From a virus: DNA of 41,622 bases. Where the stretch lies: IMG/VR virus record IMGVR_UViG_3300032080_000011, positions 1-41,622 of that record. One strand, written 5' to 3'. A model generated the notes under the pieces. It saw nothing but the letters and a program-made list of their open reading frames with translations. It did no database searches and was not told the DNA's origin. Positions 21,464-28,191 of the stretch are shown here, one piece after another; the stretch's first letter is position 1, and each line of letters begins with the position of its first letter. The position numbers and the translations under genes were made by a program.

Positions 21464-23245
21464 TCAGGCGTCCGGATCGTCGCCCCGCTTGAGCGCCAGC
21501 CACTCGTATAGGTCATCCAGGCGGTACAGCTTCGCGCCTTTCTCGCCGGTGCCCATCTCGTCGGGGAAGTTCCGGCCGTCGCGCTGGGAGTGCAGCCGGA
21601 GCGCACTGAGGGTGTACGGCACTTCCTCGAGCTCGGAGAAGTCACGCAGGGTCACGTATTCCTCGGTGCTGTCCTGCGCCGATGCAGCGGCATCCCAACT
21701 GGGGAATGTAGGTACATCGTGCCGCTGCATCATCACCCTGACGTCCAGCAGTCGATCACCGCCGGTAGCGAACGCGATTAACCGTTCGGATTCCATCTTG
21801 AGGTCCGGGTAGGCGGCCTGGAACACCGTGGCGGCGCCGGCCACGACGTAGCCGAACCGGCCCGGCTTGCTACTGATGGCCGGCTTTTTCATCGCGGTGC
21901 CGCCGACCAGTCGCCATGCACCCACCGGCAGCCGTCCGGCCAGGGCGAACGCGCCGAAGTTGTTCCGGGAACCGATGTCTGCCTTGGTCACCTCCTGGGC
22001 GGCGAGCACCACGTTGATGCCGAACGACCGGCCCATGCTGGCCAGGCGGTCCAGGGCGGCCAGGGCCGGCGCCCGCATCGGCGCACCGGTGGGCCGGGTG
22101 GCCAGCCAGTGATCCCGGATGACCGTCTGCAGGCTGTTGCGTTCCTCGAGGACAACCACGATCCGGTCAAAGGTCGGCTCAGGTTCGCCCGCGTCGGCGC
22201 ACCGGGCGGCCTCGCCGCCGCGGCGGCGCAACTCCATGTCCAGCCACAGCACAGTGTCGTGGATCATCTGCGCCTCGCGGCAGTACAGCGTCTCCGGGAT
22301 CCGGGCTAGCCAGCCGTGGCTGACGTACTTGGGGTCGAGCACCACCGTGCCGGCGCCGCCGTTCATGAACTGCGCGACGATCCAGGCCATCAGTTCACTC
22401 TTGCCCGAGCCGGACCCCCCGCCGATACCGATGTGCGGGCTGTCATCGCCGAGGTCCCAGAACACCGGGCCAGCAGCGGCCATGCCCAGGAACGGCCGGG
22501 TAGTGCTGGCGTACTGCAGCATGGTGTGCCAGTCGACCAGGGCCGGCGGTTGCGGCGGGGTCCACAGCTCCATGTACGGCTTGGCGCCCTCCATGTTCCA
22601 CCGCGCGTCGAGCGCCTCGTGGCCGAGTCGTTCGCGCACGACGTCCAGCAGGCGGTCCCGGTCGCCCTCGTGGACCTGGTTGGGCGGCAGCCCGATACGG
22701 CCGGTGGCGGTGACGTCGGCGCCGCGGACCATGCCGCGGGGGATGTCCACGTAGATGCCGTCGCGGGTGCGCAGCACCGCCCAGGCGGCCTGCCGGATCG
22801 GCCTGAGGTAGTTGCGCTCGTGGGCGTAGTTCTGCACGTAGCGCACGCCGGCCAGCGCGCCGTAGCCGAGGATCGGCGTCCATGCCACGCCCGGCGCCCA
22901 GGTGTCCAGCCACCACGGGTCGCGCAGGCCGAGGTAGTCGGTGCCGGCGCACACTGCGGTCCAGGGCAGCAGGCCGAACGCGGGCAGCCGGGTCATCAGT
23001 AGACCGCGTTTCCAGCCGGGCCAGTAGTTGTACGCGGCAGTGTGGCCGCTGACGGTGAAGGCCTGGGTGCCGGCGTGCCAGAACGTGGCGTCGGTGCGGG
23101 CGTGGCCGTCCAGCGGGCGCCCGGTGAGGAACCGGTACGCGAACGCGGTCTTGGCGTAGCGGCCCAGCAGGACCGGGATCGGGTCCTCGGAGGTGGCCCG
23201 CCAGGCGGTATCGGGTGCGTCAACGTCGAGGAAGGTGCCGGTCAT
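21464..23245 (-). CDS. FtsK/SpoIIIE/TraB-like DNA translocase
   Basis: A 593-residue ATPase. Walker A is GGGSGSGKSEL at about 272-282 and the Walker B-like strand is RIVVVLEE at about 360, where Glu replaces the usual Asp. FASTMGRSFG-like LASMGRSFGINVVLAAQEVT further on is the usual FtsK/HerA sensor region. Two hydrophobic stretches near 80-130 may be membrane segments. The C-terminal 90 residues (LYRLDDLYEWLALKRGD) form an extra helical domain that could recognise DNA. Such ATPases pump double-stranded DNA; in actinomycete plasmids the relative TraB moves DNA between hyphae. ATG 23245 has AAGGGAC upstream. Confidence 0.85.
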   Translation of the reverse strand: MTGTFLDVDAPDTAWRATSEDPIPVLLGRYAKTAFAYRFLTGRPLDGHARTDATFWHAGTQAFTVSGHTAAYNYWPGWKRGLLMTRLPAFGLLPWTAVCAGTDYLGLRDPWWLDTWAPGVAWTPILGYGALAGVRYVQNYAHERNYLRPIRQAAWAVLRTRDGIYVDIPRGMVRGADVTATGRIGLPPNQVHEGDRDRLLDVVRERLGHEALDARWNMEGAKPYMELWTPPQPPALVDWHTMLQYASTTRPFLGMAAAGPVFWDLGDDSPHIGIGGGSGSGKSELMAWIVAQFMNGGAGTVVLDPKYVSHGWLARIPETLYCREAQMIHDTVLWLDMELRRRGGEAARCADAGEPEPTFDRIVVVLEERNSLQTVIRDHWLATRPTGAPMRAPALAALDRLASMGRSFGINVVLAAQEVTKADIGSRNNFGAFALAGRLPVGAWRLVGGTAMKKPAISSKPGRFGYVVAGAATVFQAAYPDLKMESERLIAFATGGDRLLDVRVMMQRHDVPTFPSWDAAASAQDSTEEYVTLRDFSELEEVPYTLSALRLHSQRDGRNFPDEMGTGEKGAKLYRLDDLYEWLALKRGDDPDA

Positions 23246-23313
23246 GTGCTGTCCCTTGGCAAGGTGTACGTCCCTACATCTACACGATAACGTATTTCGT
23301 TTACGATGTGGTG
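23246..23313. promoter_or_regulatory. Divergent control region between FtsK-like gene and 23314 gene
   Basis: A short AT-rich spacer. On the plus strand TACGAT (23302-23307) precedes ATG 23314 by exactly 6 nt, matching the leaderless spacing seen elsewhere. An inverted repeat AACG-TATTT-CGTT (23289-23301) at its centre could be an operator. The ribosome site of the translocase (AAGGGAC) is at its left edge. Confidence 0.5.
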
Positions 23314-23478
23314 ATGACGCAACGTTCCCGCGAAGAGCGCCAGGCCCAGACCGCGGCGGCCACCTACGCCCGGAGGGTGACCCGGTGGTCCCGGCTGACC
23401 CTGGAGCTGCAGGCCGAGGGGTTCCAGGTGACCGCCCCGCCCGAGGTTCGCGCGCACCCGCGCTGGACGGCCGGGTAG
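23314..23478 (+). CDS. 54-residue basic protein
   Basis: A small protein, MTQRSREERQAQTAAATYAR at its start, highly basic and helical, ending in EVRAHPRWTAG. ATG 23314 is chosen by the 6-nt distance from a TACGAT hexamer; the longer upstream frame runs into the opposite-strand gene. It diverges from the translocase and may regulate it, given its basic helical character, but no DNA-binding motif is certain. Confidence 0.55.
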   Translation: MTQRSREERQAQTAAATYARRVTRWSRLTLELQAEGFQVTAPPEVRAHPRWTAG

Positions 23479-23483
23479 ACCTC

Positions 23484-23492
23484 TGCTATAGT
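23484..23492 (+). promoter_or_regulatory. Extended -10 promoter TGCTATAGT of the small-gene operon
   Basis: TGCTATAGT at 23484-23492, 6 bases after the previous stop. No start codon lies 6-7 nt downstream. The leader runs to GTG 23518 or, more likely, GTG 23584. Confidence 0.75.
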
Positions 23493-23583
23493 CGAGTTAT
23501 AAGGTGGGGCCGGGCACGTGGCAGAGATCCCCGTCCGGCTCTTCCCGCAAGACCCAGATTCCAGCGAGGACGGGAGCACGCAC

Positions 23584-23712
23584 GTGGCGAAGACCGAGGC
23601 CGACATCTACCAGAAGATGTCGGACATGTTCCGGCGACCGAAGCCGGTGACGAAAGCGGAGATGGACGCCTATAAGGCGAAGCACCCGGAGTGGTACGGC
23701 AAGAAGTCCTGA
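23584..23712 (+). CDS. Small basic protein
   Basis: A 42-residue protein, MAKTEADIYQKMSDMFRRPK at its start, ending HPEWYGKKS. GTG 23584 is chosen because GAGGACGGGAG lies 8-10 nt upstream, the same ribosome-site sequence used by the genes at 20297 and 23791. GTG 23518 would add 22 residues but has a weaker site. The stop is followed two bases later by a 52-bp repeat. Function unknown. Confidence 0.6.
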   Translation: MAKTEADIYQKMSDMFRRPKPVTKAEMDAYKAKHPEWYGKKS

Positions 23713-23713
23713 G

Positions 23714-23765
23714 GGTTTCTATCGGCGCTCGGCCTCACATTCGGGCGCCGGTGGTGACCGCCAGG
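23714..23765 (+). repeat. 52-bp intergenic repeat, copy 1
   Basis: Identical to 23885-23936 except for one base (C versus T at the eleventh to twelfth base). Each copy starts one or two bases after a stop codon and ends about 24 bases before a start codon. It contains GGTGG-TGA-CCGCC and GGCGC/GCGCC pairings, so a conserved RNA structure in the leader is likely. Confidence 0.8.
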
Positions 23766-23790
23766 GTGGCGGCGAGGACGGGAGTACGAA

Positions 23791-23883
23791 ATGGGCAAGG
23801 TCGCGAAGGCGTTCAAGCGAATCGCGTTGCGAATCAAGTGCGCGAAGTGCGGCAACTCCGTGGCGCATTGCAAGTGCGATTGA
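23791..23883 (+). CDS. 30-residue zinc-ribbon-like peptide
   Basis: A very short gene with ribosome site GAGGACGGGAG before ATG 23791. The product has a basic helix (MGKVAKAFKRIALRIK) followed by a compact Cys motif, C17-x2-C20, then C27 and C29 with H26 between (CAKCGNSVAHCKCD). This is a plausible one-zinc knuckle. The 52-bp repeats lie on both sides, which supports it as a real expressed unit. Confidence 0.65.
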   Translation: MGKVAKAFKRIALRIKCAKCGNSVAHCKCD

Positions 23884-23884
23884 C

Positions 23885-23936
23885 GGTTTCTATCGGTGCT
23901 CGGCCTCACATTCGGGCGCCGGTGGTGACCGCCAGG
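23885..23936 (+). repeat. 52-bp intergenic repeat, copy 2
   Basis: Second copy of the leader repeat, with a single base difference from 23714-23765. It precedes the ribosome site GAAAGGACGGAAC of the gene at 23960. Confidence 0.8.
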
Positions 23937-23959
23937 ACGGCGGCGGAAAGGACGGAACA

Positions 23960-24100
23960 ATGGCCAAGAAAATGGGCCAGGTAAACGAGAACACCGGCAA
24001 GGTGGAAACCCGCAAGGTGGGTCGAGCCAAGACCACGGCCATTCCGTGGACGGTGTACGACACCAGGGCGAAGCGCGCCTGGCGCAATCTGGTGGGCTGA
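23960..24100 (+). CDS. 46-residue basic protein
   Basis: A small basic protein starting MAKKMGQVNENTGKVETRKV and ending DTRAKRAWRNLVG. Ribosome site GAAAGGACGGA lies before ATG 23960. The next gene begins one base after its stop. Its N-terminus resembles the MAKT/MGKV starts of the two preceding small genes. Function unknown. Confidence 0.65.
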   Translation: MAKKMGQVNENTGKVETRKVGRAKTTAIPWTVYDTRAKRAWRNLVG

Positions 24101-24101
24101 C

Positions 24102-24656
24102 GTGAATCCGAAACGCTGGGCGCGCAAGGTCCGCCGCCGCAAGCCCGGCATCTACCTGGCCCGGACGGAGCAGCACGCCCGTCCGGGCCGGTACGAGAAC
24201 GGGTACGTGGGCCGGTCGGTCAACGTGCACATCCGCACCGACCAGCACCTGGGCCGGCTCGGCTACTCGGCCACGATCGGCCGGTCGCTGGCCGCCTCGG
24301 TCAAGGCCGGGCAGCCGCTCGTGGTGATGGCCGGTGGCAAGCCGTGGGCCGACCTGGCGCCGCGCTGGTTCTACCTGCGCCTGCCGTGGTGGCTCGGCTG
24401 GACCTGGATCCTGGCGCCGCTCGAGGCGCTGGCCATCCTGCTACTGGCCCCCCGCTACAACGACCGGCTCAATCGGTGCAACCCGCGCCGGGTGCCGATC
24501 TGGCAACAGCACGCACAGCGCCGCCAGCGCGACGCCGGCACCGTGGGCATGCGGATGCGCCGAGCCGGCGTCCGGTGGGCGTTCACCGCCACCCGGGTTG
24601 CAGGCCTGGCGCTCATCTTCACCGGCCTCACCGGCTGGTACCTGACCAGCCACTGA
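24102..24656 (+). CDS. GIY-YIG nuclease-like protein with C-terminal membrane anchor
   Basis: A 184-residue protein starting at GTG 24102. The GIY-YIG pattern is complete: G16-I-Y in KPGIYLAR, YVG at 35-37 in NGYVGRSV, R45 and H49 in HIRTDQH, a candidate catalytic Glu E108 in APLEALAIL, and N120 in APRYNDRL. The stretch before E108 is unusually rich in Trp and Leu (WFYLRLPWWLGWTWIL). A clear C-terminal transmembrane helix (VAGLALIFTGLTGWYLTS) suggests anchoring at the membrane. A membrane-bound nuclease beside SpdB- and TraB-like genes hints at DNA processing during transfer or entry exclusion. Confidence 0.7.
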   Translation: MNPKRWARKVRRRKPGIYLARTEQHARPGRYENGYVGRSVNVHIRTDQHLGRLGYSATIGRSLAASVKAGQPLVVMAGGKPWADLAPRWFYLRLPWWLGWTWILAPLEALAILLLAPRYNDRLNRCNPRRVPIWQQHAQRRQRDAGTVGMRMRRAGVRWAFTATRVAGLALIFTGLTGWYLTSH

Positions 24657-24676
24657 ACTCCACGTAAGGACGGGAC

Positions 24677-25132
24677 ATGAACCAGCCACACAACCTGCCG
24701 ACCCAGTACCGGCCGCGATCGCACCGGGCCAACACCGAGCTCGACCGGTTCCGGCCCCTGCCGCCGGCCCAGGTCACCATCACGCACCCCTCGGACCACC
24801 AGCTCATCGCTGAGGTCCGGGCCGGGCAGCGGCGCGGCGTGTACGGCGAGGACTCCGGCGTGCACCGCACCCCGAAGGGGTTGTACGCGGTCAAGGTGGT
24901 CCAGCTCAAGGCGCCGGCCCCGCGCTGGCGCAAGCCGGTCATCATCGCCGCAGTGGCGCTCGCCGCGTTCGCCGCGGCGGGCGCGCTGATCTGGGCCGCG
25001 GTGTCGGCGCTCGCCTCGGCCATCCCGCCGGCCGTGGTCGGCGGGGCGATCCTGGTTGGCATCCTGCTGACCGCCGGTACCGTCGGCGGCGGCCGGGTTG
25101 TGGACGTGTTGGTGCGGGTGAGGGTCAAGTAG
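24677..25132 (+). CDS. Two-pass membrane protein, possible spread protein
   Basis: A 151-residue protein with AAGGACGGGAC before ATG 24677. A polar N-terminal half (about 75 residues) is followed by two transmembrane segments (VIIAAVALAAFAAAGALIW and AVVGGAILVGILLTAGTV) and a short basic end. Small two-pass proteins of this build are typical of Spd (spread) genes in Streptomyces plasmids, but no specific homology can be claimed from sequence alone. It follows the GIY-YIG gene by 20 bases and is followed by a terminator. Confidence 0.6.
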   Translation: MNQPHNLPTQYRPRSHRANTELDRFRPLPPAQVTITHPSDHQLIAEVRAGQRRGVYGEDSGVHRTPKGLYAVKVVQLKAPAPRWRKPVIIAAVALAAFAAAGALIWAAVSALASAIPPAVVGGAILVGILLTAGTVGGGRVVDVLVRVRVK

Positions 25133-25177
25133 CCGAGCACCATAAGCGGCATTATGATGCCGTGCACAAAACGGGAC

Positions 25178-25208
25178 CAATGCCCCGGCCTCCACGGTCG
25201 GGGCATTG
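25178..25208 (+). terminator. Hairpin terminator after the membrane-protein operon
   Basis: CAATGCCCCG (25178-25187) pairs with CGGGGCATTG (25199-25208) with an 11-nt loop. It ends the transcript begun at 23484. Confidence 0.75.
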
Positions 25209-25221
25209 CCGTCCGGCCCCC

Positions 25222-25252
25222 TTGACGGCGGCGCCCATACGTCTGCTATAGT
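25222..25252 (+). promoter_or_regulatory. Promoter with TTGACG -35 and TGCTATAGT extended -10
   Basis: TTGACG at 25222-25227 and TATAGT at 25247-25252, with a 19-nt spacer; TGC precedes the hexamer. ATG 25259 follows after 6 nt. It is the only copy with a good -35. Confidence 0.78.
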
Positions 25253-25258
25253 CAGGGC

Positions 25259-25471
25259 ATGACAAAGACCGAGGCGGCCGAGATCCTGGTTTCCTTCATC
25301 GCCACCCGGGCCCGCCAGCTCGGCGTGCGAGTGGTGGACAAGGATTTCATCGAGGCCACCCGGTCCGAGGCCCGGCACCACGGGGCCGAGGGGTCTCGCC
25401 TCCGCGCGGCGGCCCTGCTTGCCCCGCACTGGACCACGATCCGCGCCGCAGCCCGCAACGCCGGCCGCTAA
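25259..25471 (+). CDS. Small helical protein, leaderless
   Basis: A 70-residue protein, basic and helical throughout (KTEAAEILVSFIATRARQLG, SEARHHGAEGSRLRAAALLA, TIRAAARNAGR). It starts 6 nt after the TATAGT hexamer. The next gene begins 9 bases after its stop. No family recognised. Confidence 0.65.
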   Translation: MTKTEAAEILVSFIATRARQLGVRVVDKDFIEATRSEARHHGAEGSRLRAAALLAPHWTTIRAAARNAGR

Positions 25472-25480
25472 GGACACGCG

Positions 25481-25717
25481 ATGAAGCTGACCCCCGCCAT
25501 GCGGCGCGCGATCGACACCGCCGCCGCCGCCGACGGAACCATCCGCGAAGCCGCCAGGACCACCGAGCGCGCCCTTGTCTCGCGCGGCCTGGCCGTCGCC
25601 GTGTACGGCAACGTGCAGCGCACCAACAAATTCAGTCGCGTCCCGCAGACCGTTTATGGCGCCTATCTCGGCGCCCGACTCACCGACGCCGGGAAGGCGC
25701 TGCACGCCGGTGACTGA
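25481..25717 (+). CDS. Small protein with HTH-like features
   Basis: A 78-residue protein starting MKLTPAMRRAIDTAAAADGT. The helical repeat pattern (MRRAIDTAAAADG, IREAARTTERALVSRGLAVA) followed by a strand pair and LTDAGKALHAG resembles a small winged-helix or MarR-type core. The match is to pattern only. It is the last plus-strand gene before the bidirectional terminator facing the lysis cassette. Confidence 0.6.
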   Translation: MKLTPAMRRAIDTAAAADGTIREAARTTERALVSRGLAVAVYGNVQRTNKFSRVPQTVYGAYLGARLTDAGKALHAGD

Positions 25718-25731
25718 AACTCCCCGGACAA

Positions 25732-25770
25732 CGAAAGGCCCGGAACCCTCCACAGGTTCCGGGCCTTTCG
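25732..25770. terminator. Strong bidirectional terminator between early and late regions
   Basis: A perfect 16-bp stem (CGAAAGGCCCGGAACC at 25732-25747 with 25755-25770) and a 7-nt loop. It separates the plus-strand early genes from the end of the minus-strand late operon. Confidence 0.85.
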
Positions 25771-25791
25771 CTGTTCGCACCGATCCGCCGG

Positions 25792-26037
25792 TCAGCCTAC
25801 GCGCTCGGGCCAGTGCCAGGTACCGCCCCTGTGGTCGTCTTCGGAGTGCGCCACATCCTTGCTGAAGAACAGGCCCTCCGGATTGAGCACACACAGACTG
25901 ACCGGCCGGTCGACTCCTGCGTCGCTGGTAACCGCACCGGTGACGACCGCCGCCCGGCAGGCGCTGGGGTACTCACCGCCCGGGGTGCCGAAACTGACGT
26001 AGTGCACGATCCGGCCGACGCTGGGCGTGCCGCTCAT
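25792..26037 (-). CDS. Small conserved-type phage protein, unknown function
   Basis: An 81-residue protein at the very end of the late operon. It has a strand-rich pattern (VGRIVHYVSFGTPGGEYPS, CRAAVVTGAVTSD, VSLCVLNPEGLFF) and ends in GGTWHWPERVG. This type, ending in a GTWHWPE-like motif, recurs in actinobacterial phages after the lysis genes; its function is not known. ATG 26037 overlaps the preceding holin-like gene. Confidence 0.75.
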   Translation of the reverse strand: MSGTPSVGRIVHYVSFGTPGGEYPSACRAAVVTGAVTSDAGVDRPVSLCVLNPEGLFFSKDVAHSEDDHRGGTWHWPERVG

Positions 26038-26270
26038 CGGTTGGCCTGCCGGTACGCGGCGGCCAGGCCGGTCAGCGCGGCCACGATGCCGACGCCGATC
26101 TCACCGAGGAAGCCCGACCAGTGCGAGGTGTCCAGGTTGGCCAGCCAGCCCAGCGCGCCGGTGATGACCAGGGTCATCACCATCTGGACCATGGTGGCCA
26201 CCTTGGATTCCTTGGCCAGACTCTGCGAGCCGTCGCCGTTAGGCCCGGCGGTGTTCGCGGGATTGGTCAT
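26034..26270 (-). CDS. Holin-like membrane protein
   Basis: A 78-residue protein with two hydrophobic segments (MVQMVMTLVITGALGWLANL and GEIGVGIVAALTGLAAAYRQ) and a polar N-terminus. Size, topology and place next to the endolysin fit a holin or antiholin that controls lysis timing. Ribosome site AAGGGG lies before ATG 26270. Its end overlaps the last late gene. Confidence 0.7.
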   Translation of the reverse strand: MTNPANTAGPNGDGSQSLAKESKVATMVQMVMTLVITGALGWLANLDTSHWSGFLGEIGVGIVAALTGLAAAYRQANR

Positions 26271-26314
26271 GGGGTACCCCTTGTACTAGAGCCAGTGGAA
26301 CAGGACCAGCAGGA

Positions 26315-26554
26315 TCAACGCGGCGAGGCCGATCGCCGACGCGACGAGTCGGACCCGGTGGTACCAGTCCGGTAGCGCGCGAGAGCCGTAGACGCGCCCG
26401 GCACCCCGATCAACGCGCCGGCCAGCCACAGGAACGCGGGGTTCGCCTGATCGGGGGGCACCAGCAGCGCCTGCTGGCCGATCAGCGCCCAGGCCAGCAC
26501 CCACGAGCCGATGTCCTTGATGACTGCGATACGCCTGCGGGTACGCGCGTTCAC
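26315..26554 (-). CDS. Holin-like membrane protein, second lysis membrane gene
   Basis: A 79-residue protein starting at GTG 26554. It has a basic N-terminus (NARTRRRIAVIKD), two hydrophobic segments (GSWVLAWALIGQQALLV, AFLWLAGALIGVPGAST) and a polar Ser/Arg-rich end, the classic actinophage holin build. In the -1 frame, overlapping its 3' end and running to 26286, an additional hydrophobic stretch (LVASAIGLAALILLVLFHWL) is encoded without a start codon of its own; see findings. Confidence 0.7.
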   Translation of the reverse strand: MNARTRRRIAVIKDIGSWVLAWALIGQQALLVPPDQANPAFLWLAGALIGVPGASTALARYRTGTTGSDSSRRRSASPR

Positions 26555-26623
26555 TCATGATCCGCCTATCCGGACCGGGCAAGGGCGGGCCATTGTCGTC
26601 GGTGATCGTATGCGGTCCGGCGG

Positions 26624-27352
26624 TCACCCCATCCGGGACAAGCCGTACAGCTTGACCCAGATATCCCGGTCGATGGTGCGCCCGTCGTTGAGACCGAGCG
26701 CCTTGACCGCCGCAGCTGTCTTGGGCCCGTAGGCCCCGTCCAGCTCGCCACTGTACTTACCCAGCCAGACCAGGATTCTCTGCGCACGCTCGATCCGATT
26801 GAATCCGTCGGACTCGTGGTCGTCGTCGCCGAGCTTGAGGATCGGCAGCGCGTAGCCGTCCAGGGCCTCGAGGGCTGGCGTGCGCCCGAGCGGTTCGAGC
26901 AGTCCCCACGAGCGGGTGTCGGCCTCCTGCGCGCTGGTGTAGACCGCGGAGAAGTGTGCGTGGCCGGTGTGCGGGTCGGTGCCGGTGTACTCCTTCCACG
27001 TCCAGCCCCACGAGGCCGAGGCGATCCGCTTGCGGTAGATGATGTTCTGTAGCCGGTTGTCGAACCCGCGCAGGTGCCGGCCGCGGATCGTCTCGGTGAT
27101 CCAGTCCAGGTCCTTGCCGGTCGGCCACGGCCCGGTCGAGTCCACGTCGAGGGCGTGTACCTCGGGGATGTGGTCGGCGTCGGTGTGCGGGGTCTTCACG
27201 CCCGGTGTGTCGTCCGGGTTGTGGTCGCTGGACTCTTTCTGGTGCGCCTTGTCACCGATCCAGCCGTCCGCGCCGCGGTCGCGGTTCGGGGCCAGCTTGT
27301 CCACCTCGGCCCGCAGCACCACCAGGCAGGGCACCAGGAGGGGAGCCACCAT
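26624..27352 (-). CDS. Endolysin: M15/VanY-like peptidase with peptidoglycan-binding domain
   Basis: A 242-residue lysis enzyme. The zinc-peptidase part shows SSDHNPDD (H44), HALDVD (H66, D69) and GHAHF (H131, H133), matching the His/Asp pattern of M15-type D,D- or L,D-peptidases. Residues about 178-238 form a PG_binding_1-like repeat (RAQRILVWLGKYSGELDGAY, KTAAAVKALG). ATG 27352 overlaps the previous stop by one base. It sits directly before the two holin-like genes. Confidence 0.88.
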   Translation of the reverse strand: MVAPLLVPCLVVLRAEVDKLAPNRDRGADGWIGDKAHQKESSDHNPDDTPGVKTPHTDADHIPEVHALDVDSTGPWPTGKDLDWITETIRGRHLRGFDNRLQNIIYRKRIASASWGWTWKEYTGTDPHTGHAHFSAVYTSAQEADTRSWGLLEPLGRTPALEALDGYALPILKLGDDDHESDGFNRIERAQRILVWLGKYSGELDGAYGPKTAAAVKALGLNDGRTIDRDIWVKLYGLSRMG

Positions 27353-27657
27353 TACGACACCACCGCTTTCACTCGTTCCGGCAACTGTTGCGTAAGCAGT
27401 TCCTGGATGCGCCGCTCCACCTCGGCGGCGATCACCTGCTCAATGTCCCCGGCCGGGCCGATCGACTCGATCCGGGCGTTGCGGAACACCCGCCACTGCC
27501 CGGTGAGCACGTCCAGGACCACCGTGTAGCCGGTCTCGGCGCCCATCGCCGCGAGCACCTCGGGCACCCCGATGTCCAGCCAGGTGGCCCCGTTGTCCGG
27601 CGAGTACTGCTCGCAGTCGATCGCGTCGCCGGCCGTGGTGTGGATCCGGATTCTCAT
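27352..27657 (-). CDS. Small minor tail or tail-associated protein
   Basis: A 101-residue protein starting MRIRIHTTAGDAIDCEQYSP at ATG 27657 (ATGA overlap with the preceding gene). A strand-rich half is followed by a C-terminal coiled helix (IEQVIAAEVERRIQELLTQQ). It lies between the last tail gene and the endolysin, where small tail-tip or chaperone proteins are usual. No family recognised. Confidence 0.65.
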   Translation of the reverse strand: MRIRIHTTAGDAIDCEQYSPDNGATWLDIGVPEVLAAMGAETGYTVVLDVLTGQWRVFRNARIESIGPAGDIEQVIAAEVERRIQELLTQQLPERVKAVVS

Positions 27658-28178
27658 GCCACCTGCCTGATCTCGACGTAACTGCCCTGCTTGACCGAGG
27701 TTGAGTTGGCGCTGGACGCGTTCTGCGCCCACTGCAGCGCCAGGGTGCCGGCCGCGGTGACCACCACCGACTTGCACCACTCCAGGACCAGCGTGAAGCC
27801 GGTGGAGGCGCCCAGGCCGTACACCGCGTCGGAGTTGCTGGGGATGCCGTTGAGCTGCATCGGGGTGATCGCGTCGCGCAGCGCGGTGTTGGTCGGGCCG
27901 GGCCCCAGGCAGAACCGGATCGGGGTACTCCAGGTGCCGGTGAACGACCACTGGGTCTTGAAGTCCTGTGTGTTGGTGGTGGCCGTGGCCACGAAAATGC
28001 CCATCTCCACCGACCAGGTGCCCACCCCCAGCGGAATGGCCACCAGGTCCAGGTCATTGGCCAGGGTGGTGGTGCTAACCCGGTCGGTGGTGGACGCCTT
28101 GAGGGTCACGTCGGGCACCATCGACTGCAGGGTGGCCACCGACAGCGGCCCGGCGGTCAGGGCGGGGTACTGGCTCAC
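27654..28178 (-). CDS. Minor tail protein, probable tail-tip or receptor-binding part
   Basis: A 174-residue protein from GTG 28178, with GAGAGG about 9 nt upstream. It is rich in Thr, Ser and aromatic strands (GTWSVEMGIFVATATTNTQD, FTLVLEWCKSVVVTAAGTLA), as in jelly-roll or beta-sandwich tail proteins. It follows the large minor tail gene. Its N-terminus before 28178 in the same frame is shadow sequence. Confidence 0.7.
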   Translation of the reverse strand: MSQYPALTAGPLSVATLQSMVPDVTLKASTTDRVSTTTLANDLDLVAIPLGVGTWSVEMGIFVATATTNTQDFKTQWSFTGTWSTPIRFCLGPGPTNTALRDAITPMQLNGIPSNSDAVYGLGASTGFTLVLEWCKSVVVTAAGTLALQWAQNASSANSTSVKQGSYVEIRQVA

Positions 28179-28191
28179 GGTCGGACACCTC

